Part shown: in pieces, positions 1 through 7,054 of the stretch
Layout of the letters: each line of letters opens with the position of its first letter
Numbering within the stretch: the stretch's first letter is position 1
Source: JAAZPG01 sp012797375
Lineage (GTDB): Bacteria; Acidobacteriota; Aminicenantia; Aminicenantales; UBA4085
DNA: 11,502 bases
Direction: 5' to 3'
NCBI GenBank assembly: GCA_937868205.1
Contig: CALMMC010000003.1
Coordinates: 1-11,502, forward strand
Made by a program: the position numbers and the translations under genes
Notes under the pieces: model-generated
Seen by the model: the letters and a program-made list of their open reading frames with translations, nothing else
Told to the model about the DNA's origin: nothing
The model's database searches: none

Positions 1-48
1 GTGGGGATGGGACGTTTTCGGAGTGCAAAGGTGCCCTGGGACAGGTGA
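1..48 (+). other. Contig-start remnant of the receptor gene, ending in an in-frame TGA
   Basis: The frame of the barrel gene is open from base 1 to a TGA at 46-48. Reading through gives VPWDR-stop-TVRAGLR, and TonB receptors typically have a W-T-L-N-x-G-L-R type strand at this point, so TGG (Trp) would fit exactly where TGA stands. This is either a base error at a low-coverage contig end or a genuine nonsense mutation. TGA is clearly a normal stop here, because dnaG, rpoD and the TPR gene end with it. No adapter motif is visible at this end. Confidence 0.4.
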
Positions 49-1242
49 ACCGTCAGGGCCGGCCTCCGCGCTCAAACCCAAGCCTGCTTAGCTGATACGG
101 GGGAGACGCTTTGGAGTTGGGGCCTCGGTGATTTTCTCTCTCCGCGGGTGTCCTTCACGGCCGATCTGACCAAGGACGGCCGGAACGTCCTCAAGCTGGC
201 CTGGGGGCGGTTCAGCGACATGATCACGACGATGGCCCTCGGCTTCTTCAATTCCGGAATGGTTCCGACCTATCGTCTCTACCGGTGGGCCGGGCCGGAG
301 TCGCCCGGCGAGGCCGACGTCCACAATCCCGACTTCTGGGCCTTCGAAATCCAGCAGAGCCAAAAATTCGACATCAATCCGCGCCTCAAGCCCGATTTCC
401 AAACGCGCTGGCTTGTCGAATTCGACCGCCGGATCGGGCCGTCCTGGGCGGTCCGGGCTCGTTTCGTCCGGACCACGGCCGACAACCTCCTCGAGCTCCT
501 GATGATCTTCGATCCGCGGACGATCTACCGTTTCCTCTACGACAACTTCGAATACAAGCGCCGGGATTACACCGGATTGGAGCTGGAAATCACCGGGTCG
601 ATCGGCCGGCGCCTGTTCCTCAACGCCTCGTATGCCCATGCCCTGGCCCGGGGCACGAATCCCGGACAATCGGAGACCGGCCGATGGTCCGAGGAGGAAG
701 GCAGCACGTATTACCTGGGGATGTTCGGAAACCACATCTACGTCCCCGACATGCCCGAGCTGGCCGCCCTGAAGGCCTGGGCCGACACCGCCTTGGCCGG
801 GCTGGGCGGCCGGAACATCGGCGATGAGGGCTGGTACGGGCGTCTCCCCTATTCCGTGGACCACGACGTCAAGCTCAACGCCGTTTACAGCGCCCCGGCC
901 GGCATCCAGGTCGCCGCGGCCTTCGAATTCATTTCCGGCTACCCCTGGGAAAAAACAGGCTACGTCCCGTTTTTCGGAGGATATTACGCCTTCCCGGAAG
1001 GCCGGGGCGCGCGGACCACGCCCGCCCATTCCTTCCTGGACGTTTCGATCGAGAAATCCTTCGCCCTGCCGGGCTCGGGGATCTTCGCCGACGCGGCCGT
1101 GGCCGTCCGCCTGGACGTCTTCAACGTCTTCAACAGCCAGCGGCCCGTTTCCTACGTCAAGGAGGATACGCCGCTGTTCGGCGACGTTTGGGGACGCCAG
1201 CAGCCGCGCCAAGCGCGCTTGTCGGCGAAAATCAAGTTTTAA
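49..1242 (+). CDS. TonB-dependent-receptor-like outer membrane beta-barrel protein, C-terminal part (5' truncated)
   Basis: C-terminal barrel portion of a large outer-membrane receptor of the TonB-dependent / carboxypeptidase-regulatory-like type; the substrate cannot be told. The first usable start in this frame is GTG at 148, but receptor-like coding continues upstream to 49 (WSWGLGDFLSPR just before the GTG), so 148 is not the true start. Numbered from 148, family-like strands include GRF (20-22), RDYTGLELEITG (139-150), FLNASYAHALARG (157-169), the LPYSVDHDVKLNAVY segment (233-247), SGYPW (263-267), LDVSIEKSF (297-305) and RLDVFNVFNSQ (321-331). The protein ends KIKF; a terminal Phe is the usual signal for barrel insertion by BAM. 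Family members usually run 700-1000+ residues, so the plug and early barrel are missing. It converges on glmS with only 3 nt between stop codons and no hairpin there. Class is confident; specificity is unknown. Confidence 0.8.
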   Translation, partial: TVRAGLRAQTQACLADTGETLWSWGLGDFLSPRVSFTADLTKDGRNVLKLAWGRFSDMITTMALGFFNSGMVPTYRLYRWAGPESPGEADVHNPDFWAFEIQQSQKFDINPRLKPDFQTRWLVEFDRRIGPSWAVRARFVRTTADNLLELLMIFDPRTIYRFLYDNFEYKRRDYTGLELEITGSIGRRLFLNASYAHALARGTNPGQSETGRWSEEEGSTYYLGMFGNHIYVPDMPELAALKAWADTALAGLGGRNIGDEGWYGRLPYSVDHDVKLNAVYSAPAGIQVAAAFEFISGYPWEKTGYVPFFGGYYAFPEGRGARTTPAHSFLDVSIEKSFALPGSGIFADAAVAVRLDVFNVFNSQRPVSYVKEDTPLFGDVWGRQQPRQARLSAKIKF

Positions 1243-1245
1243 GCT

Positions 1246-3075
1246 TTATTCGACGGTCACGGACTTGGCCAGGTTCCGGGGCTGGTCGACGTCCGCTCCC
1301 CGCTTGGCCGCGATCTGGTAAGCGAACAGTTGAAGGGGAACGACCGCCAGGAACGGGGTGAGGAGAGGGTGGGTCGCCGGCAAGGGGATCACCGCGTCCA
1401 CGTGCTCCCGGAGGGCCGCGTCGTTTTCATCGGCCGCCGCGATGACAAAGCCCGCCCGGGCCTTGATCTCGGCGATGTTGCTCCGCATTTTGTCGTAGAC
1501 CCGGTCGCGGGGGATCAAGGCCATCGTCGGCATCTTCTCGTCGATCAAGGCGATCGGCCCATGCTTCATCTCCCCGCCGGCGTAAGCTTCGGCATGAATG
1601 TAGGAGATTTCCTTGAGCTTGAGGGCGCCTTCCATGGCCACGGGGTAATTCACCCAGCGCCCGAGATAGAGAAAATGGGAAAAAGCCATGAATTGCTGGG
1701 CCAGGTCTTCGATCGCCCCGGCCCGATGGAGGATCCGCTCGACCTTGTGGGGGATGCGCTGGAGCTCCGCGATCACCGCGAGCCGGTCCTCTTTCGTTCC
1801 CGCCCCCTTCGCCTGCGCCAGGCCGAGGGCGACCAGGGCCAGGGCGGTCAGCTGGGCGGTGAACGTCTTGGTCGCGGCCACCCCGATTTCCGGGCCGGCG
1901 TGGGTATACAGAACGCCCCGGGATTCCCGGGCGATCGATGAGCTGACGGCGTTGGTGACGGCCAGAGTCGCGGCCGCCCTCCCTTTCGCCGCCCGGAGGG
2001 CGGCCAGGGTATCGGCGGTTTCGCCCGACTGGGAAATGACGATGACCAGGGCATCCTTGTCGAGAATGAAATCCCGGTATCGGTATTCCGAGGCGTATTC
2101 GACGTCGGCCGGGATGCCGGCCAGAGATTCCAGGAAGTATTTCCCGATCAAGCCGGCGTGGGAGGATGTTCCACAGGCGATGATGACCGCCTTCCGGACA
2201 TCCCGGAAAACCTCGGCCGGGATCCCGGTCTCGGCCAGCAGGACCTCGCCCCGGTCCAGGGAAATCCGGCCCATCAGGGTATCCCGGATGACCTGGGGCT
2301 GCTCGTAACTCTCCTTGAGCATGAAATGCTTGAAACCCTGCTTTTCGACCATGAGGGGACTCCAGGAGATCCTCTCGATTTTCTTTTCAACCGGCGCGCC
2401 CTTGAAATCCAGGAAACGGGGGCCGGAGGCATCGATGACGGCCATCTCCCGGTCCTCGAGGAAGGCCACCCGGGAGGTATGGGCCAGGATCGGATTGATG
2501 TCCGAGGAGACGATCGTCTCGCCGTCTCCCAAGCCGACGACCAGCGGGGGGCCCATCTTCGCCGCGACGATCCGGCCGGGATCCTTGACCGCGATGGCCC
2601 CGACGGCGAAAGCGCCCTCCATCTCGGCCAGGGCCGCCCGGACGGCCTCCTCCAGCGATCCGGAGAAATGCTTCTCGACCAGGTGGGCGATGACTTCGGT
2701 GTCGGTCTCCGTCCGGAAGACATGGCCCTCGGCCTTCAGCTTCGTCTTCAGGGCAAGATAATTTTCGATGATGCCGTTGTGGACGACGACGATCCCGCCC
2801 GTGCAGTCGACGTGGGGATGAGCGTTGACCTCGCGCGGGCATCCATGAGTCGCCCACCGGGTATGGCCGAGGCCGTAGGCGCCCTCGATCGGCGAGCGGA
2901 TCAAGCTCTCCTCCAGGGCGGCGACCTTGCCCCGGACCCGGCAAAGACGGAGGCCTCCGCCGCCGGCGACGGCCACGCCGGCCGAGTCGTATCCGCGGTA
3001 TTCGAGCTTTTTTAAGCCCTCGAGCAAAACGGAGACGACGTCTTTAGGGCCGATATACCCGACGATTCCGCACAT
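1246..3075 (-). CDS. glmS: Glutamine--fructose-6-phosphate aminotransferase (isomerizing), GlmS
   Basis: Makes glucosamine-6-phosphate from fructose-6-phosphate and glutamine in the cytoplasm, the committed step to UDP-GlcNAc for peptidoglycan and lipid A. The chosen ATG gives 609 aa, the E. coli length, and puts the nucleophile at Cys2 (MCGIVGY), which must become N-terminal after Met removal; the frame stays open for 37 more codons upstream but those lack family similarity. Glutaminase domain about 1-220: RGYDSAGVAV (27-36), HTRWATHG (71-78), NAHPH (84-88), HNGIIENY (99-106), ETDTEVIAHL (123-132). SIS domains about 290-425 and 460-595: CGTSSHAG (301-308), SQSGETADT (348-356), ATKTFTAQL (401-409). 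Isomerase residues Glu489, His505 and Lys604 line up with E. coli 488, 504 and 603 of the Met-less protein. It ends KSVTVE as the family does. GGAGG lies at 3088-3092, with AAGGGGG closer to the ATG. Last gene of the TPR-glmU-glmS operon, 50 nt after glmU. Confidence 0.97.
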   Translation of the reverse strand: MCGIVGYIGPKDVVSVLLEGLKKLEYRGYDSAGVAVAGGGGLRLCRVRGKVAALEESLIRSPIEGAYGLGHTRWATHGCPREVNAHPHVDCTGGIVVVHNGIIENYLALKTKLKAEGHVFRTETDTEVIAHLVEKHFSGSLEEAVRAALAEMEGAFAVGAIAVKDPGRIVAAKMGPPLVVGLGDGETIVSSDINPILAHTSRVAFLEDREMAVIDASGPRFLDFKGAPVEKKIERISWSPLMVEKQGFKHFMLKESYEQPQVIRDTLMGRISLDRGEVLLAETGIPAEVFRDVRKAVIIACGTSSHAGLIGKYFLESLAGIPADVEYASEYRYRDFILDKDALVIVISQSGETADTLAALRAAKGRAAATLAVTNAVSSSIARESRGVLYTHAGPEIGVAATKTFTAQLTALALVALGLAQAKGAGTKEDRLAVIAELQRIPHKVERILHRAGAIEDLAQQFMAFSHFLYLGRWVNYPVAMEGALKLKEISYIHAEAYAGGEMKHGPIALIDEKMPTMALIPRDRVYDKMRSNIAEIKARAGFVIAAADENDAALREHVDAVIPLPATHPLLTPFLAVVPLQLFAYQIAAKRGADVDQPRNLAKSVTVE

Positions 3076-3125
3076 GCGTACCCCCTTCCTCCGGGGCGGA
3101 TCATCCCCCGCGCGGGACGGCCGCG

Positions 3126-4505
3126 CTAGGATTTCGATCCGCCGTTTTTCCCCGCCTGAAGCTTCTCCCTCCGGACCGCGGCCCATCCAGGCTTCTCGAC
3201 CTGCCGGCCCCGGGCGACGGCCAGGGCGTCGTCGGCGACATCCTTGGTGATGACCGAGCCGGCCGCGACGTAGGCGCCCCGCCCGATGCGGACGGGAGCG
3301 ATGAGCTCGCTGCCCGAGCCGATGAAAGCCCCGGCCCCGATGACCGTCCGGTTCTTGCGGACGCCGTCGTAATTGCAGGTGATCGTCCCGGCGCCGATGT
3401 TGGCCGCCGCGCCGACTTCGCTGTCGCCGAGATAGGACAAATGCATGGCCTTGGAGCCCGGACCGAAATCCGTCTTTTTCATCTCGACGAAATTGCCGAC
3501 CCGGGATCCGGCTCGAAGCGAGGTCTGCATCCGGATCCGGGCGAACGGGCCGATTCGGACGTCGTCGGCGACGGTCGCATCCTCAATCTCGCTGGAGCCG
3601 AGGACATGGACATTGTCGCCGAGGACGGATCGGACGATGCGGGCATGGGGATGGATCCGGCTGTTGCGTCCGATGATCGTCGGCCCCTCGATGACCGCCC
3701 CGGGATAAATCACCGTCTCGGCCCCGACGCGGACGTTCCAATCGATCCAGGTGGTCGCCGGGCTCAAAATCGTCACTCCGTGTTCCGCCAGGTCCCGGAT
3801 CTTGCGCAGGCGGAGCCGGTCGGCCGCTTGTCCAAGGTCGAACCGCGTCTGGATCCGACGGACATCCTCGGGCTCGGGAGCAAGAACGACGCCGACCGGA
3901 TTTCCGACGGCGGCCAGAAGGCCGAAGGCGGCGGTCAGGTCGGATCCGCCTTTCCGGCCCGTCCGGGCGGCCCGGGGCAGAACCCGGTCGAGCGCGCCGG
4001 CCTGGAAGACAAACACGCCTGTCGGGACGCGGCGCGGAATCGCCCCCCGGCCCTCTAGAATCGGAATCCGCGCGCTTGAGGGCGGAATTTCGGCGGACTC
4101 GGCCCATAACATCGTGCCGGCGTATTTCTTCCGGCGGTGCCGGGAAACGAGATTCCGGAGAACGGCGGGGGGGATCAGGGGGAGGTCGGCGGGGAGAATC
4201 AAGACGTCGGCCGCGGCGTTTCCGGCCCATTCCTTCCGGGCCGATTGCACGATCGCGGCCGGATTGCCGGCCTTCGCCTTGGCCGCGACGACCTCGGCGG
4301 ACAGTCCGGGAATCCCGGTCTTGACGGCTTCGGGATCGAGTCCGGCGACGACCAACCGCTTGGCCCCGGCCCCGGCGGCGGCCGCGGCCGCCCATTCGAG
4401 AAGGGTCATTCCCAGGAGGGAATGAAGCGCTTTCGGAGTCGTGGACTTGAATCCGCCTTCGTCTTCCCCTCCCGCTGAAATCAACCCGATCAGGAGGTTA
4501 TCCAT
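3126..4505 (-). CDS. glmU: GlmU-like protein: intact glucosamine-1-phosphate acetyltransferase with degenerate uridyltransferase domain
   Basis: At 459 aa it has normal GlmU length and order: nucleotidyltransferase fold about 1-235, then left-handed beta-helix hexapeptide repeats about 250-430. The acetyltransferase half is well preserved: NFVEMKKT (338-345), KAMHLSYLGD (352-361) with catalytic His355, NIGAGTITCNYDG (369-381) and GSVIT (416-420). It should acetylate glucosamine-1-phosphate with acetyl-CoA. The N-terminal half keeps STTPK (21-25) and PADLPL (105-110; Asp107 matches the E. coli Mg ligand Asp105), but the G-x-G-T-R-M loop is replaced by GGEDEGGFK (no Arg18 equivalent), the Q...GTGHA segment is lost, N-T-G reads PTG (161-163), and the Asn227 segment V-N-N-R reads IQTR (218-221). 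UTP transfer may be lost, altered or dependent on another protein. Its ATG is 18 nt after the TPR stop with no clear Shine-Dalgarno, so translational coupling is likely. Confidence 0.88.
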   Translation of the reverse strand: MDNLLIGLISAGGEDEGGFKSTTPKALHSLLGMTLLEWAAAAAAGAGAKRLVVAGLDPEAVKTGIPGLSAEVVAAKAKAGNPAAIVQSARKEWAGNAAADVLILPADLPLIPPAVLRNLVSRHRRKKYAGTMLWAESAEIPPSSARIPILEGRGAIPRRVPTGVFVFQAGALDRVLPRAARTGRKGGSDLTAAFGLLAAVGNPVGVVLAPEPEDVRRIQTRFDLGQAADRLRLRKIRDLAEHGVTILSPATTWIDWNVRVGAETVIYPGAVIEGPTIIGRNSRIHPHARIVRSVLGDNVHVLGSSEIEDATVADDVRIGPFARIRMQTSLRAGSRVGNFVEMKKTDFGPGSKAMHLSYLGDSEVGAAANIGAGTITCNYDGVRKNRTVIGAGAFIGSGSELIAPVRIGRGAYVAAGSVITKDVADDALAVARGRQVEKPGWAAVRREKLQAGKNGGSKS

Positions 4506-4523
4506 GAATCTTTGGGGTCTGTC

Positions 4524-5036
4524 TCAAGACGTCTTGGTGATGGCCTTGAACCGTTTGTCTTCCCAGAGGGGAGCGAAGTCGACTTCGTTTTGGGCCAGGA
4601 TCCGGTAGGCTTTTTCGCCGGCCACGGCCTGGCGAAGGGCCTCGAGGGATTCGTCGAGCCGGCCGCGCCGACACAGGAGATCGGCCTGAAGGTAGAGGAG
4701 GCGGGCGTCGGCCGGATCGGACTTCAGGGCTTTTTCGACAAGCTTCAAGGCCTCCTCGGCGGCCCCGGTATTCATTTTATAGACCGCGGCGCTGACGTAA
4801 TCCTCGGCGGTCTTGAGCGCTGGAATTTCCCGGGGTTCCTTGAAGCGCTCGGCGGCGATCGATTGATAGGTCCGCGCCCGGGCGACTAGGTCGCGTTCAG
4901 CCGGGAATTTCTCGATGAATGCCCCGAATGATTCCTGGGCTTTGTCCCACTTCGATTTACGGAACTCCTTCATGGCGTCGCCGTAGGCGGTCAAAGCTTT
5001 TTGGTATTCGTCCTTTTTACTTTTTTCTTCTTTCAA
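4524..5036 (-). CDS. Cytoplasmic tetratricopeptide-repeat protein
   Basis: 170 aa with no signal peptide or membrane segment and a very charged start (MKEEKSKKDE). It is almost entirely helical with TPR-like spacing: residues 11-44 (YQKALTAYGDAMKEF...FIEKFP), 80-108 (YVSAAVYKMNTG..EEALKLVEKALKSDP) and 110-140 (ARLLYLQADLLCRRGRLDESLEALRQAV). The end, AQNEVDFAPLWEDKRFKAI (148-166), is the D-F-x-x-L-x-x-D-x-R-F motif that commonly closes TPR tracts. The start is TTG at 5034-5036: no ATG or GTG occurs between it and an in-frame upstream TAA, and CCGGAGAG sits 6 nt away. First gene of the operon with glmU and glmS, so it may scaffold or modulate amino-sugar or envelope enzymes, but that rests on position only. 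Partner unknown. Confidence 0.85.
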   Translation of the reverse strand: MKEEKSKKDEYQKALTAYGDAMKEFRKSKWDKAQESFGAFIEKFPAERDLVARARTYQSIAAERFKEPREIPALKTAEDYVSAAVYKMNTGAAEEALKLVEKALKSDPADARLLYLQADLLCRRGRLDESLEALRQAVAGEKAYRILAQNEVDFAPLWEDKRFKAITKTS

Positions 5037-5042
5037 AGGGTT

Positions 5043-5048
5043 CTCTCC
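5043..5048 (-). promoter_or_regulatory. Ribosome binding site supporting a TTG start for the TPR gene
   Basis: On the minus strand GGAGAG lies 6 nt before the TTG at 5036. This spacing is good and no alternative ATG or GTG exists before the upstream in-frame stop, so it decides the start. Confidence 0.6.
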
Positions 5049-5066
5049 GGATCCAAGATGGCGTGT

Positions 5067-5095
5067 ATTTTATCCAAGATCAAGCGGAAAGACAA
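5067..5095 (-). promoter_or_regulatory. Sigma-70-type promoter of the TPR-glmU-glmS operon
   Basis: On the minus strand, TTGTCT (-35, 5090-5095) and TAAAAT (-10, 5067-5072) are separated by exactly 17 bp. Expected transcription start is near 5060, giving a leader of about 24 nt that carries the GGAGAG site. No other comparable pair was seen in the 251-bp gap between lpxC and this operon. Confidence 0.7.
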
Positions 5096-5202
5096 GAGAT
5101 CCCCCGCTCTTCATGATGGGATTCGGCCGCGAGAAGACGGGAAAAGCCGTTCGTTTTCGTTACATCGAGGCGGAGGAAAACTCGCTTTGCGGCCGACGCC
5201 CG

Positions 5203-5225
5203 CCGTCTCGCCGGCGTCGAGACGG
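5203..5225 (-). terminator. Perfect inverted repeat downstream of lpxC, possible terminator
   Basis: CCGTCTCG and CGAGACGG form a perfect 8-bp stem around a 7-nt loop, 63 nt past the lpxC stop in the direction of lpxC transcription. No T tract follows on the minus strand, so it is at best a weak or Rho-assisted terminator; an operator upstream of the TPR-glmU-glmS promoter is the alternative. Confidence 0.35.
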
Positions 5226-5287
5226 AAGACAATTCCGGAAAACGTCCGGCGTTTGATTATTTTCGGACAGCGGGGTTTCGGCATCCG

Positions 5288-6136
5288 CTATTCCCCCAAG
5301 ACCGTCAATTCCGGATGATCGAGAAGATGCCTGACGGCGGCGAAATGGAGGCGGTGGCCGGCCTTGACGGCGCTCACCCGTCCGGCGAGCGGACGGCCGA
5401 GCAAGGCGAGGTCCCCGATCAGGTCCAGGAGCTTGTGGCGGACGAATTCGTCGGGAAACCGCAGCGGTCCGTTCATCACCGACTCGTCGTCCATGAGGAT
5501 CGTATTTTCGGCCGAGGCGCCCAGGGCCAGGCCCCGGGACCGCAGGCTCTCGGCGTCCTTGAGGAAGCCGAACGTCCGGGCCGGGGCGATTTCCCGGACG
5601 AACACCCCCCAGCGGATCGGCCGCCGCAACGTCTGCCCGCCGATGGCCGGGTGAGGGTAATCGATGGTGTAGGACAGCTCGAGCCCGCCGTCCTCGATCG
5701 GAGGGGCAAAGTCGATCGCCGCGCCCTCGTCGGCGAGGGCAAACGGCCGGACGATCCTCAGGAAGGGCTGGAAATCGGGCAGCCTCTCGATCCCGGCCGT
5801 CTGGAGAGCCCGGGCGAACGGCTCGGCGCTGCCGTCCATGATCGGGATCTCATCCGCGTCGAGCTCGATCGTCAGGCTGTCGATGCCGGGAACCCACAGG
5901 GCGGCCAGGAGATGCTCGACGGTCCGGACGCGGAAACGGTCGCCGACCAAAGTGGTGCTGTTCTGGGAATCGATTCGGCCGGTGGTCAGGGGCAGCTCGG
6001 CGTTATCCAAATCGGTCCGGCGGAAGATGATTCCCGGGATCGACGACGGCAGAAGGCGGAGGCGGACGGATCGGCCGGAATGGACACCGACGCCTTCAAA
6101 AAAGACAGGGGCAGCCAGTGTTTTGGAACGGGTCAT
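5288..6136 (-). CDS. lpxC: UDP-3-O-acyl-N-acetylglucosamine deacetylase, LpxC
   Basis: Zinc-dependent, cytoplasmic, committed step of lipid A synthesis: it removes the acetyl group from UDP-3-O-acyl-GlcNAc. 282 aa, slightly shorter than the E. coli enzyme (305) because the C-terminus is short. Residues match E. coli with a constant offset of 4: His75 in TVEHLLAAL (zinc; Glu74 beside it is the general base), His234 and Asp238 in FVRHKLLDLIGD (zinc), and His261 in KAGHRLH. Other family motifs are GVGVHSG (15-21), IPIMDGSAEPF (97-107), ARTFGFL (186-192) and GLALGASAENTIL (202-214). The start ATG at 6134-6136 has GAGAG about 5 nt upstream. It is transcribed divergently from larB and separated from the amino-sugar operon by its own 251-bp gap. 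Its presence shows an LPS-type outer membrane. Confidence 0.97.
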   Translation of the reverse strand: MTRSKTLAAPVFFEGVGVHSGRSVRLRLLPSSIPGIIFRRTDLDNAELPLTTGRIDSQNSTTLVGDRFRVRTVEHLLAALWVPGIDSLTIELDADEIPIMDGSAEPFARALQTAGIERLPDFQPFLRIVRPFALADEGAAIDFAPPIEDGGLELSYTIDYPHPAIGGQTLRRPIRWGVFVREIAPARTFGFLKDAESLRSRGLALGASAENTILMDDESVMNGPLRFPDEFVRHKLLDLIGDLALLGRPLAGRVSAVKAGHRLHFAAVRHLLDHPELTVLGE

Positions 6137-6154
6137 TATTTCTCTCGTAAGGAC

Positions 6155-6163
6155 ATTCTATCA
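6155..6163 (-). promoter_or_regulatory. Extended -10 promoter for lpxC
   Basis: On the minus strand TGATAGAAT combines a TGn extension with a 5/6 match to TATAAT, and no good -35 lies 16-18 bp upstream. The expected start near 6148 gives a leader of about 12 nt containing GAGAG, just long enough for ribosome binding. Confidence 0.5.
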
Positions 6164-6293
6164 TGGATTTCCCGAGAGGGAGAGACCAGGGCCCGTTCTC
6201 CTCGCTTCTTTTCGCCGGTTTCGTCGTTTTCCGCCCGAAGGACGACGGGAAATCGGAGTCTTGCCGGGACAAGTATTCTGTCTCCCTGTTTTT

Positions 6294-6302
6294 TGCTAAA
6301 AT
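6294..6302 (+). promoter_or_regulatory. Extended -10 promoter for larB, implying a leaderless or near-leaderless mRNA
   Basis: TGCTAAAAT (TGn plus 5/6 of TATAAT) ends only 7 nt before the larB ATG, so transcription would begin at about 6308-6310, at the start codon itself. No alternative -10/-35 pair with correct spacing was seen in the 173-bp divergent gap. GGAG at 6305-6308 is 1 nt from the ATG, too close for a usual Shine-Dalgarno. Confidence 0.45.
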
Positions 6303-6309
6303 CCGGAGT

Positions 6310-7050
6310 ATGAAAACCCAGATCGAAGATCTCCTGACGAAGGTCCGCCGGGGAACCCTGACCCCGAGGAAAGCCCTGGCCGCGCTGAAGGATTATCCGT
6401 TTCAGGACCTGGGCTTCGCCAAGGTGGATCACCACCGGGAAATCCGTAAAGGATACCCCGAAATCGTCTACGGCCTGGGAAAAACGGACAGCCAGATCGT
6501 CCAAATCGCCGCAGCCATCGTCCAAAAAGGCAGCAACCTTCTGATCACCCGGGTGGAGGCATCCACTTACGCCGCGGTCAAGGAAGCCGTCCCCAAGGCC
6601 GCCTACAACGCCCTGGGAAAAATCATTTATCTGAGGAAGCGCCCGGCTCCTCCCGGCCGGGGAATGATCGCCGTCTTGACGGCCGGGACGTCGGATATTC
6701 CGGTCGCCGAGGAGGCCGCGGTCACCTGCCGCATGCTCGGCAACCGGGTCCAGCGGTTTTACGACGTCGGGGTGGCCGGCCTGCACCGCCTTCTGGGCGA
6801 ATACGGCCGGCTCAAAAAAGCCCGGGTCATCGTCGTCTGCGCGGGCATGGAGGGCGCCCTCCCCAGCGTGGTCGCCGGCCTGTTCTCCGTCCCCATCGTC
6901 GCCGTTCCGACGAGCGTCGGATACGGGGCCAGCTTCAAGGGCGTGGCCGCCCTTCTGGCCATGCTTAATTCCTGTCCGGGGGGCGTCGGCGTGGTCAACA
7001 TAGACAACGGATTCGGGGCGGCCTACTTGGCCAGCCTGATCAATCGCTAG
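6310..7050 (+). CDS. larB: Nickel-pincer cofactor biosynthesis protein LarB (pyridinium-3,5-biscarboxylate mononucleotide synthase)
   Basis: LarB carboxylates and hydrolyses nicotinic acid adenine dinucleotide to give the biscarboxylated mononucleotide from which LarE and LarC build the nickel-pincer nucleotide of LarA-type racemases. 246 aa, normal length. The N-terminal region has the expected KVDHHREIRKGYPEIVYG (38-55). The PurE-like C-terminal part shows AGTSDIPVAEEAA (125-137), DVGVAGLHRLL (152-162), AGMEGALPSVVAG (178-190), VPTSVGYGAS (199-208) and LNSCPGG (219-225), with Cys222 as the residue that forms the cysteinyl-pyridine intermediate, then VNIDNGFGAA (229-238). The ATG at 6310 matches the family N-terminus; an ATG at 6163 in the same frame adds 49 residues with no family similarity. 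larA, larC and larE are absent from the window. A long hairpin follows the stop. Confidence 0.95.
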   Translation: MKTQIEDLLTKVRRGTLTPRKALAALKDYPFQDLGFAKVDHHREIRKGYPEIVYGLGKTDSQIVQIAAAIVQKGSNLLITRVEASTYAAVKEAVPKAAYNALGKIIYLRKRPAPPGRGMIAVLTAGTSDIPVAEEAAVTCRMLGNRVQRFYDVGVAGLHRLLGEYGRLKKARVIVVCAGMEGALPSVVAGLFSVPIVAVPTSVGYGASFKGVAALLAMLNSCPGGVGVVNIDNGFGAAYLASLINR

Positions 7051-7054
7051 AATG

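Noticed and set aside
46..48. Recoding of TGA as Trp or Gly (alternative genetic code)
   Set aside because: dnaG, rpoD and the TPR gene all end at TGA exactly where their families end, so TGA is a normal stop here.
88..1212. A 374-codon minus-strand frame opposite the receptor gene
   Set aside because: The plus-strand frame has clear barrel motifs and a terminal Phe; the minus frame is low-complexity shadow sequence with no known motif.
1240..1262. Bidirectional terminator between the converging receptor gene and glmS
   Set aside because: Only 3 nt separate the stops and the surrounding bases (AAGCTT and flanks) form no stable hairpin.
2158..3015. Plus-strand frame of 285 codons inside glmS, and similar ones inside glmU and lpxC
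   Set aside because: Shadows of well-conserved minus-strand enzymes, with no domain or ribosome site of their own.
3076..3125. Possible glmS ribozyme/riboswitch upstream of glmS
   Set aside because: Only 50 nt separate glmU and glmS, too short for the glmS ribozyme core, and no such fold is visible.
6163..6309. N-terminal extension of LarB from an ATG at 6163
   Set aside because: The 49 extra residues do not resemble LarB, they overlap the lpxC promoter region, and the ATG at 6310 begins exactly where the family does.
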